Virus record (IMG/VR): IMGVR_UViG_3300046450_001120
Location: 1 to 22,009 of that record
DNA from: a virus
Reading direction: 5' to 3' (one strand)
DNA length: 22,009 nucleotides
The notes under the pieces were generated by a model, which worked only from the letters and a program-made list of their open reading frames with translations, was not told where the DNA came from and made no database searches. Made by a program: the position numbers and the translations under genes. Shown piece by piece: positions 14,974 through 22,009 of the stretch. Positions within the stretch are counted from its first letter, which is position 1; each line of letters opens with the position of its first letter.

Positions 14974-15002
14974 ATTCTACAGATGAAGATTCATTAGTTC
15001 AA
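14974..15002 (-). promoter_or_regulatory. Candidate sigma70-type promoter for the small-protein operon
   Basis: Read on the minus strand, TTGAAC (14997-15002) and TAGAAT (14974-14979) are separated by 17 bases. They match the -35 and -10 consensus at 4 of 6 and 5 of 6 positions. The -35 overlaps the last codons of the upstream oxygenase, and the start of transcription would fall about 50 bases before ATG 14915. The 78-base gap (14916-14993) is the largest within the minus-strand run, which is consistent with an internal promoter. Transcription from here has not been shown. Confidence 0.42.
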
Positions 15003-15578
15003 GTCATAAGCGGACCAATCTTGGTCCGTGCTGGCTTGCGGTTCGACTGGTTCTACGTTTGCGCTTAAAACTACTCTTGTGTTTGACATTTGTCGGGTCG
15101 TCCAATGTGTCAGATAGGACGGGAAAATTACTAGCATCCCGGCTGTCGGCTGAATGCGCGTAACAGTTTCTTGTGAATTGGCGTATGGAACACCGAACAC
15201 AAGTTGGGCATCGCTGAACGTAGCGGTTGGATAATATGCGATAGAGAAATATTCGTGCGGATTCAAATGACTGTTAGATTTGTGCGAATGGGGTTCCACT
15301 GATTCTCCCTTTTGAAGAACCAATCCCCACATCGCTGAAACTTTGTATTCTTGGGAAAGAATTTGAGAGGTTTTTTCTTCGATTGCCGCTCTGACTTCCT
15401 GCATTAACGGCGTATCTTTCAACACCAGATCCTCATAATAAGTGTGAGTCTTGTGTTCTTCTGAGTATTCTCCCGGCACTGGTCGTCCGTCAGCGAACAC
15501 TTCGTGGTGAACGTCCCCGCCTTTGAAATCCAAGGTTGTGGTGTAGACATCGACGCTAAGTAGATTAATTCTTTCCAC
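14994..15578 (-). CDS. 2OG-Fe(II) oxygenase-like protein, HxH type (2OG-FeII_Oxy_5/TIGR02466-like)
   Basis: This 194-residue protein has a different oxygenase layout from its neighbours. VSAMWGLVLQKGESVEPHSHKSN supplies H97 and H99 (HSH, where others have HxD), FSIAYYPTA is the strand after it, and AGMLVIFPSYLTHWT gives H158, with R168 in NTRVVLSANV. This resembles the small family known as 2OG-FeII_Oxy_5/TIGR02466. The start is GTG 15578: AGGAG at 15583-15587 lies 4 bases before it, and it overlaps the upstream gene by 14 bases. An upstream in-frame start at 15650 would overlap that gene by 86 bases. Whether it is active with HxH is uncertain. Confidence 0.78.
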   Translation of the reverse strand: MERINLLSVDVYTTTLDFKGGDVHHEVFADGRPVPGEYSEEHKTHTYYEDLVLKDTPLMQEVRAAIEEKTSQILSQEYKVSAMWGLVLQKGESVEPHSHKSNSHLNPHEYFSIAYYPTATFSDAQLVFGVPYANSQETVTRIQPTAGMLVIFPSYLTHWTTRQMSNTRVVLSANVEPVEPQASTDQDWSAYDLN

Positions 15579-16278
15579 GATTCTCCTGCCCTTCACGATA
15601 GAACTGTCCTGTTGCCAAGGCGCTCGGCGGTGAATCCTTGTGCCACACATTCACAACCATCACCTGACGGTCCCCCCAACCAGCAGGTTGAGTTTGATGC
15701 ACCCGACGACCCGCATCAAAAACTATCAAACGATTCGTCTTGTAAGCAATTCGTTCCAAGCGATCGGGGGGAGACAACAAAGTTTCCATGTGCTTTTCTT
15801 CTAACGCATTCGACGGATTTCCTTCGATGCTCCCTTCATGGAGTTCCAGAAATCCACCATCACCAGATTCAGAGAAGCCATACCAGATGCATCCGGTTAC
15901 GGGCGCGTTGAATTCGTGGCTCTTTTCGTAAAGGAAAGTGTCTTCATCCACATGAGGTTTCAAGAATTGACCTGCGTTGAATGTTCTACACCAGTATTCA
16001 AACCCTGCTATTTCGTCACGTTCGTATTCTAAGACTCCCGGTGCCGACCAGATTTCTTGAATAATCTTCTTTCGTAAGGTATCTGCCGGGGATTTCCACC
16101 AACCCTCCCAAAACATGTAGGGAGCAAAGCAATCACATTCTTGGTCGTGGAATCCATTCAGCGTGTACCCAACTTCTTCCGGGTTGTTCTCATCTACCGT
16201 AATGGGAAAGAAGTTTTTATCGCTCTTGACGGCACCCGTCAATACGGGGCTGCGAATGAAATCATCTATAACAAGCAT
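15565..16278 (-). CDS. 2OG-Fe(II) oxygenase
   Basis: This is a 237-residue protein and the first gene of the minus-strand run. CRTFNAGQFLKPHVDED gives H109 and D111. DGGFLELHEG corresponds to the GGE-type strand, NRLIVFDAGRRVHQTQPAG gives H194, and DRQVMVVNVW gives R204. The N-terminus MLVIDDFI is typical of this fold's opening. It is more distant from the six-gene local family and resembles general phage-type 2OG oxygenases. The divergent intergenic region upstream (16279-16440) probably holds its promoter. It overlaps the next gene by 14 bases. Confidence 0.82.
   Translation of the reverse strand: MLVIDDFIRSPVLTGAVKSDKNFFPITVDENNPEEVGYTLNGFHDQECDCFAPYMFWEGWWKSPADTLRKKIIQEIWSAPGVLEYERDEIAGFEYWCRTFNAGQFLKPHVDEDTFLYEKSHEFNAPVTGCIWYGFSESGDGGFLELHEGSIEGNPSNALEEKHMETLLSPPDRLERIAYKTNRLIVFDAGRRVHQTQPAGWGDRQVMVVNVWHKDSPPSALATGQFYREGQENRGKN
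15583..15587 (-). promoter_or_regulatory. Ribosome binding site AGGAG
   Basis: On the minus strand AGGAG lies 4 bases before GTG 15578. It is the main reason for choosing this non-ATG start for the HxH oxygenase-like gene. Confidence 0.6.
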
Positions 16279-16440
16279 TGGGTGGGGGAAAGTTCCGTAG
16301 TGTCTGGGTTCATGGAATTCACTTTATTTCATCCATACTAGTATACGTCTGCTCTCGTCTCCATTGGAGCGAGTATTATTGTTATTGGTCCTGATCTCCA
16401 TCAAGACCATTCTTAACAGGCGAGGATACGAGGTAAACGT
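16279..16440. promoter_or_regulatory. Divergent intergenic region with dyad symmetries
   Basis: These 162 non-coding bases separate the minus-strand run from the plus-strand holin gene, so they should contain promoters in both directions. ATACTAGTAT (16335-16344) is a perfect 10-bp palindrome. Overlapping it, TATACT read on the minus strand is a good -10 hexamer, but no convincing -35 is seen. CTCG-T-CTCC/ATT/GGAG-CGAG (16354-16373) is an 8-bp stem with a one-base bulge. A Shine-Dalgarno GAGG (16430-16433) lies 7 bases before ATG 16441. The palindrome next to a promoter-like box may be an operator. Confidence 0.4.
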
Positions 16441-16647
16441 ATGGCTGAGTACAAAGATCTAGCCGAACGAACAATTGCGACATTTATTCAGGCTGCTATC
16501 GGTGCCATGGGTACCAATAGTGTTATGGATTTAGGCGTTGATAATTGGAAAATGATCCTGATGGCCGGTGTGTCAGCAGGTGTTGCAGTTATCAAGGGCT
16601 GGGCCGCAAGTAAATTCGGTGATCGCTCACCGTCGATGATGGCGTAG
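16441..16647 (+). CDS. Putative r1t-type holin
   Basis: This 68-residue protein resembles holins of the phage r1t family found in actinobacterial phages. A short charged start (MAEYKDLAERTIATF, compared with DLAERxxKTF in known members) leads into a first hydrophobic segment at about residues 9-25. A second lies at about 36-56 (WKMILMAGVSAGVAVIKGW), followed by a short tail, ASKFGDRSPS, close to the family's S..GD..S ending. Holins form membrane lesions that trigger lysis. No endolysin lies next to it in this window. Start ATG 16441 has GAGG 7 bases upstream. It is the strongest single indication of a phage in this window. Confidence 0.75.
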   Translation: MAEYKDLAERTIATFIQAAIGAMGTNSVMDLGVDNWKMILMAGVSAGVAVIKGWAASKFGDRSPSMMA

Positions 16648-16668
16648 GACACAAAAAGAGATACAATT

Positions 16669-16686
16669 CTATACTTTGCTGTATAG
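16669..16686. repeat. Inverted repeat between the holin and membrane-protein genes
   Basis: CTATAC-TTTGCT-GTATAG is a perfect 6-bp inverted repeat with a 6-base loop in the 92-base gap 16648-16739. It contains TATACT, a possible -10 hexamer, without a clear -35. It may be an operator, a weak hairpin or chance. Confidence 0.3.
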
Positions 16687-16739
16687 GATAAGCAGGTATC
16701 ATTCATAGGAACTAGGACTTAGGTCTGTATGGGGTTGCT

Positions 16740-17192
16740 ATGGATGATGATCTGCGAAAACGCTTACAACAGGTAGCGGATCTACTTTCGCGACCCTTAG
16801 AAGAGACAAACGCTGGGGCAGACCCGGATGTTGGTAGTGCTGTTTTAGGTACGGCTAAACAGGCAACTGAAAAAGTTACAAGCCTGATTGACCGAATCAA
16901 AGACAACATTGCTTACGTTCTGGGTTTGCCCGCAGCAATTTCTGGAGCCTTTGGGTTCCTGTGGCAGTCCTCTGGAGAGGAGGCTGCGCTGGGTTATCAA
17001 GTCGCCCAGTTAGAAGAAGCCGTAGCAGAACTGAAATCAGAGAATGATCTTCTTGGCGGAGGAACGAAGAACTTTTCTTTAGACATGAGCGGAGCACCCG
17101 GTGGTTCGGTGACCGTGATTGTTATTGCCGCAAGTTTGATTCTTTTAATGGGACTTCTTTTCTGGTACCAAAGTAAACGCAAAAAGCGGTAG
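16740..17192 (+). CDS. Unknown membrane protein with coiled coil and basic tail
   Basis: This 150-residue protein has an amphipathic helical start and a hydrophobic segment at about residues 57-75 (AYVLGLPAAISGAFGFLW). A coiled-coil-like stretch follows at about 86-104 (QVAQLEEAVAELKSEND). A strong membrane helix spans about 123-142 (SVTVIVIAASLILLMGLLFW), followed by the basic tail YQSKRKKR. The positive tail suggests that the C-terminus is cytoplasmic and the bulk lies outside, or that it is tail-anchored. No family is recognised. Its place after the holin would suit an accessory lysis protein, and its place before a giant lipoprotein would suit a membrane partner of that protein. The next gene starts 4 bases after its stop. 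Confidence 0.68.
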   Translation: MDDDLRKRLQQVADLLSRPLEETNAGADPDVGSAVLGTAKQATEKVTSLIDRIKDNIAYVLGLPAAISGAFGFLWQSSGEEAALGYQVAQLEEAVAELKSENDLLGGGTKNFSLDMSGAPGGSVTVIVIAASLILLMGLLFWYQSKRKKR

Positions 17193-17196
17193 CGTC

Positions 17197-20100
17197 GTGA
17201 GACGGCTTGCCGCTGTTTTCTTTGCTGGAGCATTGTTCGCTTCGGCCTGTTCCTCAGGTACTTCCACGGAACCGGTTGATCTGTTCCCTGACGAGACAAC
17301 CACAACCGTTCTTGGGGAAACTGCTACTACGTCGATTACTCCGATCTTAATTAAAACAGCCCCATTGGCAGATCATGCCATTCCAAATTATATGGCATCA
17401 GAAGATTCGTTTTCTTTTGCAAACTTTGGTGGTGGTGAAGCCCCAGCCGACTTGACGGTGAACATGGCGCGTCGCCTATACGGCGATAGCCAAGTTTGTT
17501 TAGATGTCTCTAATGGGCAATGTACGCCTTATCCGGTAATTCTTCAGTTGATGTCACAGGCCAACAAGTCGATGCGTGGTGGGCTGTGTGAAGGTCTGGC
17601 AGTTTTGAGTTTGAGGCTTTCTGGTGATATCGAAACACTGTTGGCTTACCAGAATACTCACACCGTTTCACAACTTATTAAAGAAGATCCGGCGCTCCTT
17701 TCTGAAATTGCGTACTGGTATGTAACCCAGTTTGCGATGGAGGTTCAGGAAACGGCATCCGCTTTCTTGGAGAAGTCACCTGCCGAATTGGCACAAGTGT
17801 TGATGTATGACTTTGCTGAAGCAGAAAAAGGTAATGCACACACTGGCTTTACAATCGGTATTTACAGCGAGATGGGTGGACACGCTGTCACGCCTTACCG
17901 GGTGGAAGAGATGCCCAGTGGTTATCGCATCTATATCTACGATTCTAACTGGCCGGGTGAGGAACGCTGGATAGATGTTTCTAAAGAGGGTCAGTGGATT
18001 TATGCACTAGCGGCCACTAACCCAACAGAGCAGGCAGAGGCGTGGTCTGGTGGTACGGGAACAATGGAACTCACGCCGATGCGAGCGCGTTCTGGTCCTT
18101 TCACTTGCAGTTTCTGCCCCAAGGAAGAGGGAGAAGAATCGGGCACGATGCTTACCGTCGCTGCTTCTGGCGACAAGCAAATGTCTATCAAGATTGAAAC
18201 GTCATCAGGTGACAGGCTTGGCTATTACGACGGCGCATTTGTAAATGAGATCCCCGGAGCGACTTATCGTTATTTGATTTCAGGGCCGAGTACTGCTGAT
18301 CCTGTCTTGGTTTTTCTTCCACCCGGAATCGATGACTTCAATGCAGATGTTGTGCAAATCGAAGTTCCCACTCCAGCAGCAAAGGAAGCGACTTCTTCCA
18401 AGGATCGTATAGAAGCACTTTTGGAAGAAAAAGTAGAAGAAGAAACCCAACAGAAGTTTTCCTTACTTGTTTTGAATGAAGAAAAATCAGTCCAGATTGA
18501 AGCAATTATCGTTGAGGAAGAGGAACTTGAACGGTGGGAGCAGCCAGAGGAAGATGCAGAACCTGAAGAAATTCAATCACTTTTGGCTTTCTCTGATGAC
18601 GCCATTGAGATCGCAGATATTGAAGAAGCGACTGTCGCAATCGCCGTAGCCGCATTGGAAGTCGAAATCGAATTAGAGGCAGGACAGCAGATAGCGGTTA
18701 CCTTTGCACTGGAACCACCTGCGGTTGAACCAGAACCGACAGCACCGGGACAACCAGAAGCGCCAGCGGTCGAACCAGTTCAGGATTTCTTGAATATTGC
18801 CATTCAGGATGACACGGGTGAAATGTTGGCTGAGGTTGAAGTTGATCTTTCCGACTACAGAATCGAAGATGTTGAAGAGCGTGGCCCTCCACCGACTGTC
18901 GTTCCGGGTCAACCCTCCCAAGAAGAACCAGACATTGAGCCTGTCACTGTTGTTCCTCTGAGTATTGAAATCTCCTATGACGTAGAAGCCGGGGAGATTA
19001 TTCAAGAAGAAACAGAGATCGAAGCGTGGGTTGCTACGGACGCCGAATATTACCAAGCCGTTGCAGAGGATCGCATTGAGGAGGTGCTTGGCGAGTCTTA
19101 CGTTGAAGACATCTTGGAGATTGAAGAAGACTGGGAGATTCTGGAGGTACCAGAAGAAGAAGAAATCGACTTCGCTGCAATTCTTCTTGATGTCGATGAC
19201 GACTACTGGGAAGACGAGCAGTGGGACGAAGTCGAATACGACGACGAATGGTTTGAAGAAGAACAGGAGTTAATGGATGAACTGTTTGGCGAATCATTCA
19301 ATGTGGAAGAACTCTTTGAAGAAGTTGAAGAATTTGTAGAGGAAGTCGAAGAAGAGCGTGAACTGTTTTTCATTGAGTATGAGATGGAGGAAGAGGAGTT
19401 CTGGGATGCAGTAGAAGAAGAAAACTACGAAGACGATTTCGCATTCCATGAATACAATCCCGAACTTGAAGAGCAACGCATTCTGGAAGAGATGGGGCTG
19501 GAAGAATGGAACCAAACCCTCATGGGTCCGTCTCCCACCGAGACTGTCGATTGGGTAGAAGAAGATTGGATTGCCTACGACGAGGAAATGGAGTCCATCT
19601 GGGAAGAGGAGATGGAAGATCCCGCATTGTGGGAAGAAGAACTACTGGAGGAATTGGGCATAGAGGAGTGGCCCGAAGATTGGGGACCGTCGCCCACGGA
19701 ATCCGTTGAGTGGACCGAAGACGACTGGGACACCTACGACCAAGAACGATCAGCGACCGATGAAGCACGGATTCTTGAAGAGGAAGGCTTTGACGAATGG
19801 CCCGAAGATTGGGGTCCATCACCTACTGAAAGTGTGTTATGGGAAGAGAGCGATTGGATCGCCTACGACGAGGAAGAGCAAGCACGCTGGGAGGAAGAGG
19901 AAGAGTCGTGGGAACTAGACACCGAAGAGGAATGGGACGAATGGCAGGAAGAATTCTGGCCCGAGGATGCGGATTGGTGTGACGACTGTGAAGAGGGACC
20001 GTGGGATGACCCGGAATGGGACGAACCATGGGAACAAGAAGACTGGACTGGTGAAGACGAAGAAGCCCGGATTCTTGAAGAGATAGGACTTGAGGAATGG

Positions 20101-22009
20101 CCAGAAGATTGGGGTCCAAGCCCATCTGAATCATGGGACTGGGAAGAGGAAGATTGGATCGACTACGACGAGGAGCGTGAAGATCTTTGGGAGGAATTCC
20201 CTGAATCGGATTGGGTAGATGACGAGTGGTCTGGTGAAGATGAAGAAGCATGGATTCTTGAGGAAGAAGGTTTCGATGAATGGCCGGAAGATTGGGGTCC
20301 GTCACCTACTGAATCGTGGGATTGGACTGAGGATGACTGGCAGGAATATGATGAAGAGCAACAACAAAACTTCTTTGAAATGCTTGAAGGTCTTTCCGAT
20401 GAAGAGATGGAGGAATGGGAAGAAGAACTTTCTGAAGAAGACGAGTGGGAAGAGCCTTGGCTTGAAGAGGAGTGGGGGGATGAGGATTGGACGGGGGAGG
20501 ACGAAGAGCAATGGATCTTGGAGCAGGAGGGTTTCGATGAATGGCCTGAAGACTGGGGACCGCCTCCTTCAGAGACATGGGACTGGACTGAGGAACAGTG
20601 GCAGACTTTTGGCGAAGAGCAAGAAGCCCTATGGGAAGAAGAATGGGAGGACAACGATGACGACTGGGGCGAGGAAACTGAGGAGGCACCTAGCGAAGAC
20701 GCTCTCCTTCAAGACGGACTAGAGGTCTGGCCCGGATGGGACAACGAAGAGTGGTCTGGCGACGACGAAGAAGCATGGATACTTGAACAAGAAGGTTTCG
20801 ATGAGTGGCCTGAGGACTGGGGTCCATCCCCCAGTGAGTCATGGGATTGGACTGAGGACGAGTGGCAAGCATTTGACTTGGAGCAACAAGAGTTGTGGGA
20901 AGATGAGGTAGACCCGTTAAACGACCCGGAGGGCACAGACGACCTTGATCAAGACGCAGAACCCGGCACAGATATACCTTCAGAAACGGAAGTGGATGAA
21001 GAGCAAATGGGCGAAACGGAGATGCGTAATGAAGAAGGGATAGACCCTCATCACGACCTAGACTCGTGGTCTGGTGAAGATGAAGAAGGCTGGATTCTGG
21101 ACCAAGAGGGGCTAGATGAATGGCCGGAAGACTGGGGACCGTCGCCTAGTGAGTCGTGGGATTGGGAGCCAGAGGACTGGCAGGCTTACGACGAGGTACA
21201 TGGAGTACCTCCACCTCCGGAGCCAGAGCCACAGCCGGAAGAAGAGTTATGGGACGACCCTTACGAGAGTTGTAGGGGCACGTCAGCGTGCGACTCCGCT
21301 CCCGGTGGTTACGACGACTGGGAAGATTATGACGCAGCGAACGATCCTGCCTATTACGACGACTGGGGTACCCCGCCGGGCGGGTACACCACATGGGCTG
21401 GTTTCACTCTTGAAGTTGAAGCAGGAATAGTTCCCATGGACGTTGCTCTTGAATACATTCCTGATGAGGTGCAAGAGGTTTATATACCCCAACTCCAACC
21501 TCAGCCTGTGCCTGCGATTTATTATCCAACCATTACCTATTCTCACAGCAATACGGCAATATCTGAGACGATCTCTACATCCTCATCTACCGCCCAGACG
21601 GGGACAACAACAACGACGAATGTCACAACTGCCGAGTCAGGGATCTTGACCCACAACAGCAACGACGGGCATTGGCATTTAGATACAACAACGGAAACTT
21701 CGACGGCTACGACGGTCACCAATACTCTTGTAGACACAACGACCGTGGTGGCTCGCACCGGGTCCGATATGACGACCTGCGCGTATGTGGATGGTGCTGT
21801 TAGCGAATGTGGGACAGTGCGCGGGTGGAGTCCTGAAACTACAACGGTTACTGTCGGTGATTCTTATACGCAAGCCTCCACGACAACAGCGGTGGTGTCA
21901 GCGACTGTGGTTACCGAGGAAGGCTGTGCCGAGGGTGGCTGGAGAGGCATGGGGGACTGGTGCATCGTGCAATCCTCTAGCCGCCAAGACCGCGACCATA
22001 TCCAGTTTT
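17197..22009 (+). CDS. Giant lipoprotein: papain-like domain, acidic Trp-rich repeats, Thr-rich region (3' partial)
   Basis: The frame stays open from GTG 17197 to the window end (1,604 codons, no stop). Residues 2-18 (RRLAAVFFAGALFASAC) form a lipoprotein-type signal with candidate lipid-modified C18, followed by a Thr-rich linker. Residues of about 65-310 resemble a papain-like cysteine peptidase: GGLCEGLA (C131), GGHAVTPY (H229), YDSNWPG (D249/N251) and a CSFC pair (C304, C307). I recall similar domains from uncharacterised bacterial secreted proteins. From about residue 390 the chain becomes very acidic, and from about 760 to 1340 it holds eight Trp-rich units. The last part is Thr/Val-rich with Cys pairs, suggestive of beta structure. 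The GTG start is supported by the signal peptide and by the 4-base gap after the previous stop. The function is not known; a surface-exposed or secreted protein is likely. Confidence 0.85.
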   Translation, partial: MRRLAAVFFAGALFASACSSGTSTEPVDLFPDETTTTVLGETATTSITPILIKTAPLADHAIPNYMASEDSFSFANFGGGEAPADLTVNMARRLYGDSQVCLDVSNGQCTPYPVILQLMSQANKSMRGGLCEGLAVLSLRLSGDIETLLAYQNTHTVSQLIKEDPALLSEIAYWYVTQFAMEVQETASAFLEKSPAELAQVLMYDFAEAEKGNAHTGFTIGIYSEMGGHAVTPYRVEEMPSGYRIYIYDSNWPGEERWIDVSKEGQWIYALAATNPTEQAEAWSGGTGTMELTPMRARSGPFTCSFCPKEEGEESGTMLTVAASGDKQMSIKIETSSGDRLGYYDGAFVNEIPGATYRYLISGPSTADPVLVFLPPGIDDFNADVVQIEVPTPAAKEATSSKDRIEALLEEKVEEETQQKFSLLVLNEEKSVQIEAIIVEEEELERWEQPEEDAEPEEIQSLLAFSDDAIEIADIEEATVAIAVAALEVEIELEAGQQIAVTFALEPPAVEPEPTAPGQPEAPAVEPVQDFLNIAIQDDTGEMLAEVEVDLSDYRIEDVEERGPPPTVVPGQPSQEEPDIEPVTVVPLSIEISYDVEAGEIIQEETEIEAWVATDAEYYQAVAEDRIEEVLGESYVEDILEIEEDWEILEVPEEEEIDFAAILLDVDDDYWEDEQWDEVEYDDEWFEEEQELMDELFGESFNVEELFEEVEEFVEEVEEERELFFIEYEMEEEEFWDAVEEENYEDDFAFHEYNPELEEQRILEEMGLEEWNQTLMGPSPTETVDWVEEDWIAYDEEMESIWEEEMEDPALWEEELLEELGIEEWPEDWGPSPTESVEWTEDDWDTYDQERSATDEARILEEEGFDEWPEDWGPSPTESVLWEESDWIAYDEEEQARWEEEEESWELDTEEEWDEWQEEFWPEDADWCDDCEEGPWDDPEWDEPWEQEDWTGEDEEARILEEIGLEEWPEDWGPSPSESWDWEEEDWIDYDEEREDLWEEFPESDWVDDEWSGEDEEAWILEEEGFDEWPEDWGPSPTESWDWTEDDWQEYDEEQQQNFFEMLEGLSDEEMEEWEEELSEEDEWEEPWLEEEWGDEDWTGEDEEQWILEQEGFDEWPEDWGPPPSETWDWTEEQWQTFGEEQEALWEEEWEDNDDDWGEETEEAPSEDALLQDGLEVWPGWDNEEWSGDDEEAWILEQEGFDEWPEDWGPSPSESWDWTEDEWQAFDLEQQELWEDEVDPLNDPEGTDDLDQDAEPGTDIPSETEVDEEQMGETEMRNEEGIDPHHDLDSWSGEDEEGWILDQEGLDEWPEDWGPSPSESWDWEPEDWQAYDEVHGVPPPPEPEPQPEEELWDDPYESCRGTSACDSAPGGYDDWEDYDAANDPAYYDDWGTPPGGYTTWAGFTLEVEAGIVPMDVALEYIPDEVQEVYIPQLQPQPVPAIYYPTITYSHSNTAISETISTSSSTAQTGTTTTTNVTTAESGILTHNSNDGHWHLDTTTETSTATTVTNTLVDTTTVVARTGSDMTTCAYVDGAVSECGTVRGWSPETTTVTVGDSYTQASTTTAVVSATVVTEEGCAEGGWRGMGDWCIVQSSSRQDRDHIQF
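19477..21210 (+). repeat. Eight degenerate acidic Trp-rich repeats inside the giant lipoprotein
   Basis: The consensus core is (A/E)xILExEGxDEWPEDWGPSP, followed by (S/T)ESWDWTEDxWQxYDEE. From the fourth unit onward it is preceded by DW(S/T)GEDEE. The WPEDW block (diverged to WNQTL in the first unit) begins at 19507, 19669, 19798, 20098, 20281, 20542, 20806 and 21121. Spacing is therefore irregular, 43 to 105 residues, because the linkers are variable acidic sequence. The core differs by substitutions but hardly at all in length. This suggests an old set of duplications under protein-level constraint, not a young DNA satellite. Confidence 0.9.
21541..21900 (+). other. Thr-rich segment of the giant lipoprotein
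   Basis: This coding stretch is dominated by Thr, Ser and Val (for example TSSSTAQTGTTTTTNVTT and SPETTTVTVGDSYTQ) and contains the Cys-bearing segment TCAYVDGAVSECG. Alternating Thr/Val suggests beta strands or a stalk, and such regions are often glycosylated in actinobacterial surface proteins. The domain continues past the window end. Confidence 0.7.

Noticed and set aside
16354-16373. Stem-loop as an intrinsic terminator
   Set aside because: It lies between divergent genes, where no transcript needs to end, and no clean T-run follows. It was kept only as part of the control region.
19823-20305. Pro/Leu/His-rich open frame on the minus strand
   Set aside because: It is another by-product of the coding repeat on the plus strand, with no domain and no independent start signal.
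20163-20654. Ser-rich open frame on the minus strand, opposite the acidic repeats
   Set aside because: The frame is a shadow of repeated GAA/GAG and TGG codons in the giant gene. Its composition is low-complexity Ser/His, and no start signal was found.
19477-21210. Possible CRISPR or DNA satellite because of the regular repeats
   Set aside because: The repeats keep the reading frame, vary at the DNA level, have irregular spacing and encode a conserved peptide, so they are protein repeats.
1-22009. tRNA genes, integrase or insertion sequences
   Set aside because: No cloverleaf-like sequence, transposase or recombinase motif, or terminal inverted repeat pair was seen. A dedicated scan was not possible.

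Overview
The window looks like part of a double-stranded DNA phage genome, or an element derived from one, probably infecting an actinobacterium. Four things suggest this. Genes are packed end to end with ATGA or TAATG junctions. Small proteins without recognisable function are clustered together. One 68-residue protein reads as an r1t-type holin, a family common in actinobacterial phages. The last gene starts with a lipoprotein signal followed by a Thr-rich stretch, a style familiar from Actinobacteria, particularly Acidimicrobiia. No terminase, capsid, portal or polymerase gene is present, so the phage assignment is an inference. A chromosomal island or plasmid is not excluded.

Region A (1-10147, + strand) is one long run of overlapping genes. 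In order they are: a glutathione-peroxidase-like protein (5' end missing), two prolyl-4-hydroxylase-like 2-oxoglutarate/Fe(II) oxygenases, a PaaI-like hotdog thioesterase, a DUF6065-like protein, three TauD-like oxygenases, a second and more canonical glutathione-peroxidase-like protein, two more hydroxylase-like oxygenases, a lone Rossmann domain related to 6-phosphogluconate/3-hydroxyisobutyrate dehydrogenases, and another oxygenase.

Region B (10104-16278, - strand) converges on region A. Read in its own direction it holds two oxygenases (one with an HxH motif), then an array of small unknown proteins that includes a paralogous pair, a degenerate methyltransferase-like protein, and three more oxygenases. 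In total 13 putative 2OG/Fe(II) oxygenases lie within about 15.4 kb. Most retain the HxD/E...H triad and the distal Arg expected of an active enzyme. Their substrates cannot be read from sequence. Phage structural proteins, a small metabolite, or host molecules are all possible.

Region C (16441-22009, + strand) begins after a 162-bp divergent intergenic region. It contains the holin, a tail-anchored membrane protein, and a giant open gene of more than 1,600 codons that runs off the window. That gene encodes a predicted lipoprotein with a papain-like cysteine-peptidase-like domain. A very acidic, Trp-rich region follows with eight copies of a WPEDWGPSP-type unit, and then a Thr-rich beta-like region with Cys pairs. 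This protein and the oxygenase island are the two most unusual features of the window.
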